From Epiperipatus broadwayi (taxonomy: Eukaryota > Onychophora > Udeonychophora > Euonychophora > Peripatidae), in NCBI GenBank assembly GCA_028023455.1, contig JAQFVV010000032.1:5640392-5704391 (forward strand): a DNA stretch of 64,000 nucleotides, given 5' to 3'. Each line of letters starts with the position of its first letter. Position 1 is the first letter of the stretch. A program made the translations under genes and the position numbers. The notes under the pieces are model-generated. The model had not been told where the DNA came from. It saw only the letters and a program-made list of their open reading frames with translations, and searched no databases. This document shows positions 23,204-34,260 of this stretch, one piece after another.

Positions 23204-24144
23204 ATTTTGATAACAGTGATATAGCTATTCCAATATTGTCCATTTTCAAATATGAGATTTGCACAGAATTTTAATAATTAAGTAAAAATGAATGAACTTA
23301 GCCCAAATTGTTATTCCGTGTACTGAATATAATTATTGGTAAATTATATATTTATAAATAAATGATCAATTATTAAAACTTCTGTTATTGTGTAGTTATT
23401 ATCAAATAAGCTATAATTTATTTTTTTTTTAAATTTTTATATATTCAATCAAGCTAATGTGATTTTTATTGTAAACAAAAAAAATATCAGCAAAAATAAA
23501 TAAATTAAAGGACAACAATTAACTACACTGTATATTTTTTACAGAATTTTTATTGAATTTTGATTGCATTTATGTAAAGTAGACAAATTCATGAACTATT
23601 GCTTTAAAATAATTCCGTTTTATTAGTTCAAATATCACAGAAATAAAAAAAATTAATACTAAAACATAAAATGCAATAAAATAATTTAATGCACATTGTG
23701 ATAAAATAATTTTTTTCTTCATTTTGTATTTTGATTTAATTAATTATAATTCATGAAATATTCTCCAGCTACTAAAAAGCAAAATGGCGATTGTCAATAA
23801 AGAAATTATAATTTTTAATATATATATAGCTACTGGAGTGTTTTATACAGTATATTTATCCACAAATTGGTATGTTTGGTTATTAAAAATATGTTTACCA
23901 AAATGTTTATTCATTAATTAACACTTTTTCCAATTTCAAACTTTACTTTTTAATCAAATTTGTATATATTTTGAATTTAAGGTAACAAACTAATTTTTTT
24001 CATAAATTCTCATTATAATTGCTTATTTTTAATCTGAGATTTTTGATTTATGAGGCTGGGGTAAAGATGCATATAAATGAACAGTTAATGGCATCATCAT
24101 TAGATAGAACATCCTACACAGATATTTTAATTAAACTGTGATAG
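23204..24144. other. AT-rich gene-free stretch
   Basis: No gene recognised; A/T homopolymers and a short (TA)n tract near 23820. Confidence 0.6.
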
Positions 24145-24381
24145 TCACACAAGTATTTTCATTTGCTCAGTACCCACAATTATGCTTGTTTGCATGACTT
24201 CACAAATTAAAACCACTAAACTCATTGCATAAAATTTATCTCTGATATGATATACTGGTATAGACAATTTCAAATTTCTTTTGCCATATTGTCTTCTTGG
24301 CATTGTTAGTCTACCACAACAGTTCACATTCCATTTTTCTAGTTCTTGATTCAGACTTGCTGCCATCATTCTCAGTACCTG
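24145..24381 (-). CDS. Open frame after a splice-acceptor-like site, unassigned
   Basis: Not recognised. On the minus strand a T-rich tract ending TATATTACAG (about 24382-24391) precedes an open frame of roughly 78 codons ending at TGA (24145-24147). The translation has a mixed composition (segments NQELEKWNVNCCG, MPRRQYGKRNLK, YHIRDKFYAMSL). It could be a terminal exon or a relic of an unknown element; chance is also possible. No promoter or polyadenylation signal is distinctive here. Confidence 0.2.
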   Translation of the reverse strand, partial: QVLRMMAASLNQELEKWNVNCCGRLTMPRRQYGKRNLKLSIPVYHIRDKFYAMSLVVLICEVMQTSIIVGTEQMKILV

Positions 24382-24598
24382 TAATATAAAAAAGAATTAA
24401 TAATAAAAAGTAACAGCACATAAGGTATACAATTTTAGTGTCTTATTTTTGACCCACCCTAATTATATCTAATTTGTTTACTATTTTTTAATCCTCATTT
24501 CATCAGCGCATAAATAATTTGCCTATAAATAAATTTAAGATGATATTTTTTTACTTTATTCACCAAATCTATCTACAATAGGTAAATAAATAAAAAAA

Positions 24599-24975
24599 AC
24601 TAGATAGATAGATAGACAGAAATATAGACAGACAGATAGACATTCAGATAGATAGATAGACAGACAGACAGATAGATGGATAGATAGATAGATAGATAGA
24701 CAGTTAGATAGATAGATAGATAGATAGATAAAAGATAGATGGATAGGTAGGTAGATAGATAGATAGGGAGGAAGGGAGGTAGGTAGCTAGCTAGGTAGAT
24801 AGGTAGATAGAGAGATGGGTAGATAGGAAGAAAGGCATATAGGTAGGTAGATAGATAGGTAGAAAGATAGATATGTATGTAGGTATATAGATAGATAGGG
24901 AGGAAAGGAGGTAAGTAGGTAGATAGATATGCAGGGAGGTAGATAGATAGTTAGGTAGAGAGGTAGATAGATAGT
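24599..24975. repeat. (GATA)n/(TATC)n interrupted microsatellite
   Basis: About 375 bp of GATA with GACA, GGTA and GGAG variants. The minus-strand open frame over it (YLSIYL-type translation) is a by-product of the repeat. Confidence 0.95.
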
Positions 24976-25689
24976 AAAGCAGTTTTTAAATAACTTATTG
25001 CATGACAAAGATCTCTTCTGAAAAACGATACCAATTTTTAAAGTAATGAGATATATATGATTTTTTATTATTGTTTTCGATGTAGCTGAGAATATCTAAA
25101 GGCACCTATCAATCAATATTAGATAAATCACTACTTTAAAAAATAAACCTGAAAAACTGATTTTGAAGTACCAAGTTCGAAACCATATCATAGCAGGTGA
25201 ATGTATTTTATCTTATAAGACTTTTTCAATATATTATCTGCTATTAACTTCAAATAAATTTTATTGTTTAAAAGTTTAATAAATACAATAATTTCCATCT
25301 AGTTTCACGTTAAAAAATAAAAATAATAAAAATTGTTCGTAATTTGTTTAATTAAAATAGATATGAATATTCAGCAGCATCTGATATAGGTTTTTTTAAT
25401 GTAAATATTTATTCAATTGTCCTAGTCTAAATGTTTTATAGAATTCTGTTTTGGATGTCATCATATGGCACGTTTTGCTTACATGGCAAATATCAAAGGA
25501 TGAACGTAATGATTGTGATAATTCATCAGAACAAAATCAAAAATGAAAGCACTGCTTTGAGATAATTGCATAAACAGTCATAGAAGATTATCAGCTTATC
25601 GGATATTAATAATCAGTGTAAACCATGGTCCTTACAACTATTTATCATCTCTTTGTAGAAGCTATTTATTTTTTTCATAAATCTGTGTA

Positions 25690-25900
25690 GTGAGAGTGGT
25701 GGGATAAAAACGTCAGAGGGGTGAGGGAGAGCAGCAATTGGTGGTTGGCGCATCATTCTCGAGAGATTGTTGATTTTGTGATGTCATCCAGCCAATGATT
25801 CACAGCGCTTTGTTTTTGCAGATTCTAACAAGCCGCCGCACAACGTGCGGCTCCATTACCTAAATGACTCTTCTAATACCTCTTATAATAGCCAATCACT
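25690..25900 (+). promoter_or_regulatory. GC-richer island with CCAAT boxes
   Basis: This island stands out from about 77% AT surroundings. It contains CAGCCAATGA and TAGCCAATCA, both fitting the NF-Y consensus, with CCAAT starts at 25792 and 25892, exactly 100 bp apart. It also has an AACGTCAG half-CRE and a GATGTCATCC. It may be a promoter or an enhancer. It overlaps the exon-like frame below, so one of the two readings may be wrong. Confidence 0.25.
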
Positions 25901-25949
25901 AGCATCAAGCCCGCCATTGTCGCATCAGCAAGTAATCATCGCTGTATGA
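25822..25949 (+). CDS. Exon-like open segment, unassigned
   Basis: Not recognised. GCTTTGTTTTTGCAG (AG at 25820-25821) is a good splice acceptor. The following frame, entered in phase 1, runs 41 codons to TGA at 25947-25949. The translation is low in AT-type residues and looks like a real protein tail: NKPPHNVRLHYLND, then a serine/asparagine stretch and SLASSPPLSHQQ. A GT at 25932 (CAAGTAATC) offers an alternative donor. AATAAA occurs at 26037-26042 if it is a terminal exon. The entry phase matches the exit phase of the candidate at 3532-3637. The Ser/Pro/Gln-rich composition is common in regulatory proteins but proves nothing. Confidence 0.35.
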
Positions 25950-26042
25950 TGAGCAATCAACGAAAGTGTAATTTTAAAGGAACACTGAATAACAAAAAGT
26001 GGTACGACATTTTTTCCCCTATTAAAAAAGTGAACAAATAAA

Positions 26043-29000
26043 AAGAAACTTCTAAAATATTTTCTTTAGCTATTTATGAGATACCCACATTTATTTATTT
26101 TTCAATAAACATGTTAATTACACGCGTGCCTATGAAGTAGTGTTTGCAGCAAAAAAACAAGTTTATATTAAAATCTTTCGTTCACTAAAAATTGGGGCAT
26201 GTATGCCTATATTTGTACGCACAAATTAAAGTTAGAAAATAAATTTAAAAATGTAAATATTAAGAAATAATACTAATAAAAAAAAGTTGGATTGAACAAA
26301 TTCGCAATAAGATATAACAAAAATATTTTCAAAAAGACAGTGAAAATTTTTTTTCAATTTATCTAAAGAGTGTACAAAATATTTTATGTAACAATGAATA
26401 TATAAATGTGTGTATGTGCATATGATAATTCATATCGGAATAAAAACTAAAAAAAAAAAAAAAAGATTATTGAAATATATTAATTGGAAATAGAATTCAG
26501 AATGTTACAACAAGCAAATATAAATATAAGTTAAACATATTGACATCTGAAGAGCAATTTGAATTTAAGAAAAGTAGTAAAACTAAGTACAAATCGGATG
26601 GATATTTGTTTTATTGGTCTTCAAAAGTTATTTCATATAGTACATCGGATTATTTTCTTGGTTAGAAAAAGTTATAAATTGAAAGAAGAATTAAGTACTG
26701 AAATTTATATGTAAAACAAAAGATATTTATAATAATACTTTTTATAAAGAGAGAGAGAGAGAGAAAGATATGTTGAGAGAATATATCGAAAATATTTTAA
26801 AACAAAGTTTTCGCGAAAGTAATTAAAAATACAATTAATATTGTAGATTGAAAGATTCACTGAATAAGATTGCTGATAACCTTTTAATCCTTGCAAATAT
26901 TAAAAATAAACTTAACAAAATATAAAAAAGGATTAGTAAAATGGGTGAATAAAAAAAACAGATGAAAATAAGTACAGGAGCATCTAAATTAATAATTATT
27001 TACGTAGATGGAAACGATAAAAAAGAAACTCTTAGGCAAAGAGTTATAATACTGATTATTACTTTTACGCATTTTAGTGATTGATTATTTGATAAATTAT
27101 GGTTTGTTAAAGTTAGAATTAACATATAAACGTGTTAAATATTTTATTTGAAAAAGAGTGAGACTTTTAAAAAATGGATTTGAAAGAGAATGTAAGAGAT
27201 AATTGTTAGGGTAAATTTAAAAAATTGATTATTGAAGAAAATAAAAAAATATATATATTTATTCAAAAAAATTATATAGCAATATATAAATAATGAGGAT
27301 AGATTGTATCTAGAAGTAGAGAAATTTATAAAGTAAATATGTATATTTAAAAAGCTTGTGAAAAAAAAAAACAATAGAAAAAAGTTTATTAATAATTTGT
27401 ATATCATTTATTACTCTAGAAATTATCCACTTAATGAGTAATATTCCTGTAGTATAATTTTCACTTCATCACTCTCACACAAGGCAAAGAATGGTTTCTG
27501 TTCACTTTTAACACCTTGTGGAGTGGTGTAATCACAAACATATGTCCAAAAACATCTATATCTTTAATAACCTTGTATACTATCACCATGTGAATCAATA
27601 CTATTGATATTATCTATATAAAGATATTATCTATATAAAAAAGATAATGTTCTCTCATCTTTGATTCAGAAGACTGTGGAAAATGCATGCATAAATTTTG
27701 TGTTCTCTATATGCTATATTAACTGGAGTATTTGATTACATGATTATATGACTTAAGAAGTATTATTATTTTGAAACTTAAAGTGTAGATGGGACTTCTA
27801 TCATCAGACAAACTTAATTTTCCAAGATAAAAAAATGATATATGGCTTCTCAAATCGTGACACTTCATTAATGTTTTGCAGTGGAGAGAAGACAGTTTTA
27901 ATGATAGACTTTTTTTAACAATCCTTAAAAAGAAATGATTAGTACAATTCTAAATAATGGTTTATTCAATCATGTTGCATGTTTTGGGGCATCTATTTAT
28001 TAAAGTCTTATGCTACAAACAGCAAATATCATACCAATCACATCACAATCAGCGACTTTAAATGGGCTATTTAACAATAATTCTTCTTCTTGTTAAACTT
28101 GCTGTAAACAATGGAGTGTCCAGATATGGATTAAATTTTGTAGGATTTTATTCCACTGCAGTTATTGTAGAATATAAGTTTACAATCCTTTGTAGTATAT
28201 GGTGTTTTTGTTTATCTGTCACAGGTATAGAAATTTATATTTACTGAAAGCTTATAACCTTGAGACCAGCATAATTTAAAACATTAAACAATTGAGAAAT
28301 TTTGAATACCAATGTTTAAGGATGATACTGACAATGTGATCTCTTTTAAGATCATACTCAATATTTCTTCTTGGAAAATTATAGATCATCCTATGCTCAA
28401 TTTTTTTCTTCTTTTTACAGTTCTATTTGCATAAAATATTATAGCAGTACTGTTTGCTTTGGTGCTACATTTTATAAAATATAGCGCCAGTATGATAATT
28501 ATTTACATATATGTATAATAATAAAAATAATAAATATAACAATAGTTAATTATTATATAAAGTCTTTCATTCTGCAAAAGTACTTTCTGTTAATTCCTTA
28601 ATCCTTCTCAAATGCCATTAAATTAAAAAAGACATAAAAAGACATAATGAAAACAAACATCTGTACCCCAAATCCCATGAATTCTAAATTTTAACATTAG
28701 CAGTTTGTCTATTAATTATATTCATTTTATTTCTATTTATTAAAATTGTATCCTTAATTTTTCTTTTATTATGGTTTTTCTCTTCATGAAGAATTTTAAC
28801 ACTTTTAATATCAAACTTAAATTTATATTTACACGTCCTTTCATGATCCAAAAAAACTAAAGCAGTCATTAAATCACTATTATTTTTACTTTTCACATGT
28901 GTATATAACAATTCATGCTACTTTAATCTTTTTTAAATATTACATTTTGATTCACATATATATGATAACATACATTCACAAAAAATTTGATATACAACAT

Positions 29001-29744
29001 GACTGTATATAATAGTTAATTACCATTATATTTATTATTTTTATTGTTATTACAATAGTTTTTATTAAAAGACATTTTATTTGTATATATGTATATAGTT
29101 TGTATAGAAATATTCTTGATTAAGAAATAAATTTCTGTGGACTAAGATTTGGACTGAGCTAAAAGTGATAGGCAATTGATTTGATCAAACAACCTCTAAA
29201 GCCTATGTAAGCCAAATAAAAAAATCTAAAGTTACTATCTAAAACTTTTAAAATACAATCAAGAATGATACAATTTTTTTTATTATTTTATGGCAATGAA
29301 AATGTTATTTAAAAAATTATAAAAAAAAAAAAAAAACATAGAGGTAAACAATTACTGTCTAAATGTTTGGATTATGAAAATTACATGTGCCTTCTTCCTG
29401 TTAGTTTTGTTATCATTCTAATAAAATTTAATGATTTACTTTTATCTTTGAAATAAATGGAAAAACAAAAATAGCAATACTTCCAAAAAAAATTCAAAAT
29501 GAAGGCCTAGATAATGAAGGGTGATTAAATTTATATATTACATAAACTGAGATACAGAATAAAAGGATAAAAACATTTTTATCGGTTTGCAGCACATATA
29601 CCCCTTCCCCCTTTCCTACTACTAAAAACTAAAGCAAAATTCCAAACTTTCAAACCAATATAAATTCTTAATCTGCACAACTGTAAATATTTGAAAATAA
29701 TGTCCATAAATTAGAAGAATCTCATTTAAATGTAAACATTAAAA
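26043..29744. other. AT-rich stretch, possible decayed coding near 27.4-28.3 kb
   Basis: No assignable gene. A short (GA)n lies at about 26748-26766. Between 27420 and 28260 composition is less AT-biased, and open segments with protein-like text occur on both strands (for example minus 27421-27560 containing YTTPQGVKSEQKPFF, and plus 27775-27915). They do not join into one frame, so I cannot call a gene; an old mobile element is plausible. Confidence 0.4.
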
Positions 29745-29814
29745 CCATAAATCTAAATTAATCAATAAATAATCAAAATTATTCCAAATTCACAACCCAA
29801 CCAGACTAGCCAAG

Positions 29815-29862
29815 AAAATATACCAATGGTTTCACTGCTACAAGCAGACTTCTCAAGTGTAA
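29815..29862 (-). ncRNA. Hammerhead-like motif in PLE tail
   Basis: Minus strand: ACTTGAGAAG (close to a CTGAnGA core, with one extra T), a perfect CTGC/GCAG hairpin with TTGTA loop, then GAAAC, a short CATTG loop and GTA. GAAAC plus GTA with a two- to three-pair stem III is the type I arrangement reported for PLE hammerheads. Stem I is eroded. Independent of the foldback family. Confidence 0.45.
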
Positions 29863-29899
29863 AAAACTACAAAATAACAACATATTTAAGCTAAACATT

Positions 29900-30190
29900 A
29901 CCCATAATTCCATTTACCTTCCATACATGCTTATATTTAAAAAAGTTCTATATAAGTTAATTGCTTCAGAATCATAAATTTTTAATAATAAAGATTCTTT
30001 AATTCTTCTTTTTATTTCATTTTTCTTAAAGAAGACAACCTTAGCTCCATCAAAATCAATAGTGTGGCCTATATCTTTTTCATGGATATATAAAGTAGAA
30101 TTAAGATATCTTTTAAGAACCTTTATTCTTTCATTATGATCAAACTAGTCTGACCTATTTTCCTTTGTTTTTGTAAGAAGGTATATATAG
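29900..30190 (-). pseudogene. PLE GIY-YIG relic
   Basis: Minus strand. Remains of a GIY-YIG domain: an IYTFL strand and IGQTSL (counterpart of YIGET) near 30185-30125. After a frameshift come the downstream part with HEKDIGHTIDFDGAKVV and KRRIKESLL, the His/Asp/basic helix pattern that closes PLE nucleases. Stops and the frameshift inactivate it. Its 3' tail (29745-29865) carries a hammerhead-like hairpin. A separate opposite-strand copy of that tail lies immediately upstream (30223-30273), forming an inverted arrangement. Confidence 0.6.
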
Positions 30191-30506
30191 GTCAGAGTTT
30201 GAGCTTGGTAGTGTTTTAGAGTTTATTTTCTTAGCTAGTCTGGCCGAGTTGTGAATTTGGGGTAATTTTGATTATAAATCAAAAAATATATCTATTTACA
30301 GTTGCTTACTTTGTATTTTGGGGGTGTTGATAGCAGAGAATAATATTAAATAAAAGTTCAAGCATGAGTGTGTGTGTGGCACAACTGTTCCCAAATTCTA
30401 TTAATACAAAATAGCTAACTAAAAATAATAAACTAGCTGAGCACTTTCAAAGGATCTTGCCTTCATAATCATAGCTTTCTAATACATTTAATGATATGCA
30501 AATATG

Positions 30507-30830
30507 CTAATTCCATTTTTTTGATAAAGCATAGCATGTGTCCTTTCTATTTATGACATCATTGAATAAAGCCTCTTTGATTTTTCTTTTAAGGTCATGT
30601 CTCTCTCTACACACGATTGTGGGATTGTCCAGAATGCACTCATGGTGACTTGTGTTCTGGTGCTGATAAAAAACTGAATAGGTAGAAGGATCGTTGCGAA
30701 CTCTATTGTATGAATATTTACGTTGTGCTAATCATGTGGCCAAAGATGCTATACTTTCCCCATAATATGTGCCTTTACAATTATTGTTGAAACATGCAAT
30801 ATTATATACTGTGTGGGGGGTCTGTAAAAG
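30507..30830 (-). pseudogene. PLE GIY-YIG endonuclease relic
   Basis: Minus strand. VYNIACFNNNC is the GIY strand with its cysteine cluster and GTYYGES is the YIG motif. Then come LAQRKYSYNR, an FYQHQNTSHHECI histidine segment, and VCRERHDLKRKIKEALF, the basic closing helix. One in-frame TGA near 30734 and a TAG at 30507-30509 are the only breaks across about 105 codons, so this is better preserved than the other two relics. The upstream reverse transcriptase is absent. It belongs to a different PLE family from the 5.5 kb copy, judging by the residues. Its last third is duplicated in inverted orientation at 30885-31016. Confidence 0.7.
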
Positions 30831-30884
30831 TGGAGTTTGGTCTTTAGTGTTATTAATTAAATTATTAGAATTTGGAGTGCATTC

Positions 30885-31016
30885 CGGACAATCCCACAAT
30901 TGTGTGTAGAGAGAGACATGACCTTAAAAGAAAAATCAAAGAGCCTTTATTCATCTCATGAGACAATGATGCCATAAATAGGAAGGACATGTGCTATGCT
31001 TTATCAAAAAAATGGA
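30885..31016 (+). pseudogene. Inverted partial PLE nuclease copy
   Basis: Plus strand. Reads DNPTIVCRERHDLKRKIKE, then a stop and a short insertion near 30955-30965, then INRKDMCYALSKKWN and TAG. It matches the end of the minus-strand relic at 30507-30645 and has no GIY or YIG motif of its own. Confidence 0.7.
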
Positions 31017-31171
31017 ATTAGCATATTTGCATATCATTAAATGTATTAGCAAGCTATGATTATGAAGGCAAGATCCTTTGAAAGCGCTCAGCTAGTTTAT
31101 TATTTTTAGTTAGCTATTTTGTATTAATAGCTTTTTGGAACAGTTGCTCCACACATGCACTCGTGCTTGAA

Positions 31172-34049
31172 TACATATATTTCCCAAAAGTAAAAAATTA
31201 TCTGACTTAAATAAAAGTTATAAAAAACAATGCAAAAATTATAAACAATTGAAGATTATATATTAAAAATGGCAATTGGTGAATCTCATAATTGCAAGAA
31301 AGATTTTAAATGCCAAATAGAAGCGGTCCTAAAATTTACTACAGGAAAATTGTTGGCAAAGTTTTCAAAAACATGAAAAGTCAGAAAGTGAAATCTAAAT
31401 AGGTTGCAGAATATTGAACAGTGTGAAGAAAAGGTTATAATTCACATGAGAAATTAGATGAGAATATTAATAAAACGTTTTTAAACATTAAAATATTTTT
31501 TTGGTTAGCAAAATTAATGAATTAACCAAATCAATTTGATCAAGGATTTTAAAACATTACATTTTTCGTGGATCAGCTAACTAATTGACATATACATAGT
31601 AGAACTGACCTTGGATCAGGTTTAAATTTTATCATTTTAAACTTATTATTTATAAAGTGTCCATTACAAAAAAAGTTATTCCTTGTTCTTGATAAAAAAA
31701 TATGTTACATCTTCCTATTTATTTTTGATACTGTATTTATTTTTCTGATTTGCTCATAGCTTTAATATTTTATATATCAGATCGAATATTACTTTTTAAA
31801 TCTAAGGATTTTGAAAGTAAATTGTAAACTTTTGACAGGTTAGTAATCTTTTTTTTTTTTGTGGATATATTTAATTATGATAAACTTTAGGATCCTAACC
31901 TCTCTAATAAAATTTCTCGTACTATTTTGTACTATTAAATATATATATGTATAAATATATCAAATAAATTATTAGCAAGTAATATATTGCTCTCATTTGC
32001 TATGACATGTTATACAAACATATGTACAGTATTAGGATTTTTATATAATTAAAGTATTTTCTAATTATCACGTAATTAAACAAGCAAATCCCAAAATAAA
32101 TTTTAAAAATCTTTTTTAAACAAGTATGTGTGCGCGCGTATGTATATTAAAAAATAATATTTTATATATTTATATGAATACTAAAACAGGCAAAACTCTC
32201 TATACGTATTGCCACTCAGTGCAAGCCAGACTAATCAATGAATGCCAGAAGAAATAGTGATCACATGATATATGAATTCTAATAAAGGAAAAAAAACAGA
32301 AGCAAAAATAATTTACAAATAAAATATTCATACAAACACTAATTTATTTATAATTAATTTCAATGAAAAAATCGACGAAACAACATTGTAAAAACAGCCA
32401 CATTCTCTAATAAGCTCCAACAACTGAAGGCCAGAGATAGCAACATTGCACACCCAGATATATTTGCTGCTACATGGTCACTATTAAAAACCTGAAACAA
32501 ACCATAACCTCAATAAACAAATAATGACTTTTCTGTAACAAGAACAATTTTTTTGTTGTTGTTTACATATCCCTTTTTCAACAATTTTTTCTGTTTGTTC
32601 CAAAGCTATATAGTTTTAAACTATGTATTTTCAACAATGTAATTTTTGATAAACAACAAAATTTTGATTTGGAACACATGGATAAATAAAAAGAAAGAAA
32701 TCATTACAAATAATAATAAATGTATAATTGCTAATGTAAATATTTCTACATTGTAAAATGTTTCTATTTAATCTTATCTCCTTTAATTGTACTGTAATCA
32801 TCTGAGTTAAAATGTACCAACTAACTAATAATTTGTAAGCCTATTTGAACAATGCTGTAATATTTTTCTAATTGATAACACATTTGTTAGACCAATCATC
32901 CCTTTGTAACACTGGAAAAACTATTGTAAATTCATGTAACCTATTTTTTGTACAATAAAATATATTATTGAAAAATATAAATTTATTTAATACAAAACAA
33001 AAAAGTTTAAAAATATTCCAGTGATTTAAAAATAAAAAAATGGATAAGATAAATAAATAGTATGGGCCAAATACTTTTCCAATAGCTTCTTATAAAATAA
33101 AAAAAAAAACAGTGGAAAAGATGGCTCTGTGTTTGAAAATCATTAAATGGTCAAAATTTGAGCAGTTCTTGTTTTATCTTCTAGCTGAGAATAGCTAGAT
33201 ATCTACCTATTTATCAATCATCATTGAATGATTCTTAAAATGGCTATAGGCCAGCTATCTAAAAAAAAGTCTAATTGGAATCTAAATAATTCAGGTTTTA
33301 TTTAATTGATTCAAACCCATGTTAGTTATGACAAGCAAATGAACTTCAACTATTTTTTAATCAAATAGTTGTAATTAATTTTTTAAAAATATTAATTCTA
33401 AAGGTTTTTATAAAGTTAGCAAAAAATAAAAAAATAATTACATTCGAAGCCATAGCAAAAATATATATAAATATTCCATGCACTAAAAACTCTAATCAAA
33501 TATTTTAATTAAACAAATCTGAAGTCAAATTATATAAATATAATTTACTTAAGTTGTCTCATAAATATTAAATCACTTACATACATGCTCAAAAATTTAT
33601 AATGTATGTATCCTAATTTAACACAAGTAAAATAAAGTTGATATAGTAATATTCTACTAGATAATATTTGAATGAACCAAAATATATAAAATTAAAACTT
33701 AATATTACACAGTAAGTTATTAGTAAAAAAAAATACTACAACAGTAGTGATTTCAAAATAGAAGGATAATAACTTGATAAGCTTTTCAAACACAAATATT
33801 TGATGATGAAAAAATTATTAAATGAAAACTTTTTCTTCACAATGTATTAAATAAAAAAAATATATAAATACTTTGTAAAAAAATTTCACATAAAAATTTA
33901 TCAAAATAGAAATAACATACAAAAAATTTAAGACATTGTATTTCTTAAAAATATATAGAATTGTGTAAATATTCTTTACAATTTTTATGTATTAAAAATG
34001 TATTAAAGTTCTTTATTCCTAATGGTACTTTAGTATTATTCAACCGATG
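31172..34049. other. AT-rich stretch with one foldback fragment
   Basis: No gene recognised. It contains a T run near 31849-31860, a short (TG)/(CG) tract near 32129-32139 and the single-arm fragment at 32183-32262. A slightly less AT-rich patch at 32440-32540 has no clear open frame. Confidence 0.55.
32183..32262 (+). mobile_element. Single-arm fragment of foldback family
   Basis: Begins AAAACAGGCAAAACTCTC, continues with CCACTCAGTGCAAGCCAGA and AATCAATGAATGCCAGAAG, then jumps to AGTGATCACATGAT, the outer end. The ribozyme-like part and the second arm are deleted. Confidence 0.7.
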
Positions 34050-34260
34050 ATGTTTCATACTTACCGATTTTCCTTCAGGCAAAGATTGTCGATGATAACA
34101 TGACAATATTGTCATGTCAACCAAGACACTGACATGATTAATCCAATTTTTGGATTTTTTTGACCTGTGAGATTTAAAAATCGGAGAGATCTTTGGGAAA
34201 TTTTATTATTTGTCTGTCTTTTGTGATTTTGCTATCAGTCCATAGCAGTGAACGCTATTT
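34050..34260. other. GC-richer island with 20-bp palindrome
   Basis: A perfect 20-bp palindrome, ACATGACAATATTGTCATGT, lies at 34098-34117. A consensus splice donor GTAAGT lies on the minus strand at 34059-34064. Upstream of that donor, two minus-strand frames are open for 30-40 codons, so I cannot say which, if either, is an exon. TAATCC and its inverted form at about 34140-34160 would suit homeodomain factors. It may be an exon, an enhancer or chance. Confidence 0.2.

Larger units (their letters stand above)
29770..30273. repeat. Inverted repeat of PLE tail, 51-bp arms
   Basis: Arms 29770-29820 and 30223-30273 are reverse complements over about 51 bp with few mismatches (CTAGTCTGG, GTTGTGAATTTGG, TAATTTTGATTA on one strand). 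The left arm is the 3' tail of the minus-strand PLE relic. The right arm is the same tail on the plus strand. Confidence 0.7.
30357..31171. repeat. Large inverted repeat made of two PLE 3' ends
   Basis: Left arm 30357-30640 and right arm 30876-31171, about 285 bp each and roughly 90% alike by eye, flank a 235-bp single-copy spacer. The outer tips are TTCAAGCATGAGTG and CACTCGTGCTTGAA. The spacer is the 5' part of the GIY-YIG domain of the minus-strand relic. So a longer minus-strand copy is joined head-to-head to a shorter plus-strand copy. Confidence 0.85.

Noticed and set aside
24787-25008. Minus-strand open frame rich in Tyr-Leu-Ser-Ile
   Set aside because: It is the translation of the interrupted (TATC)n microsatellite and has no independent support.
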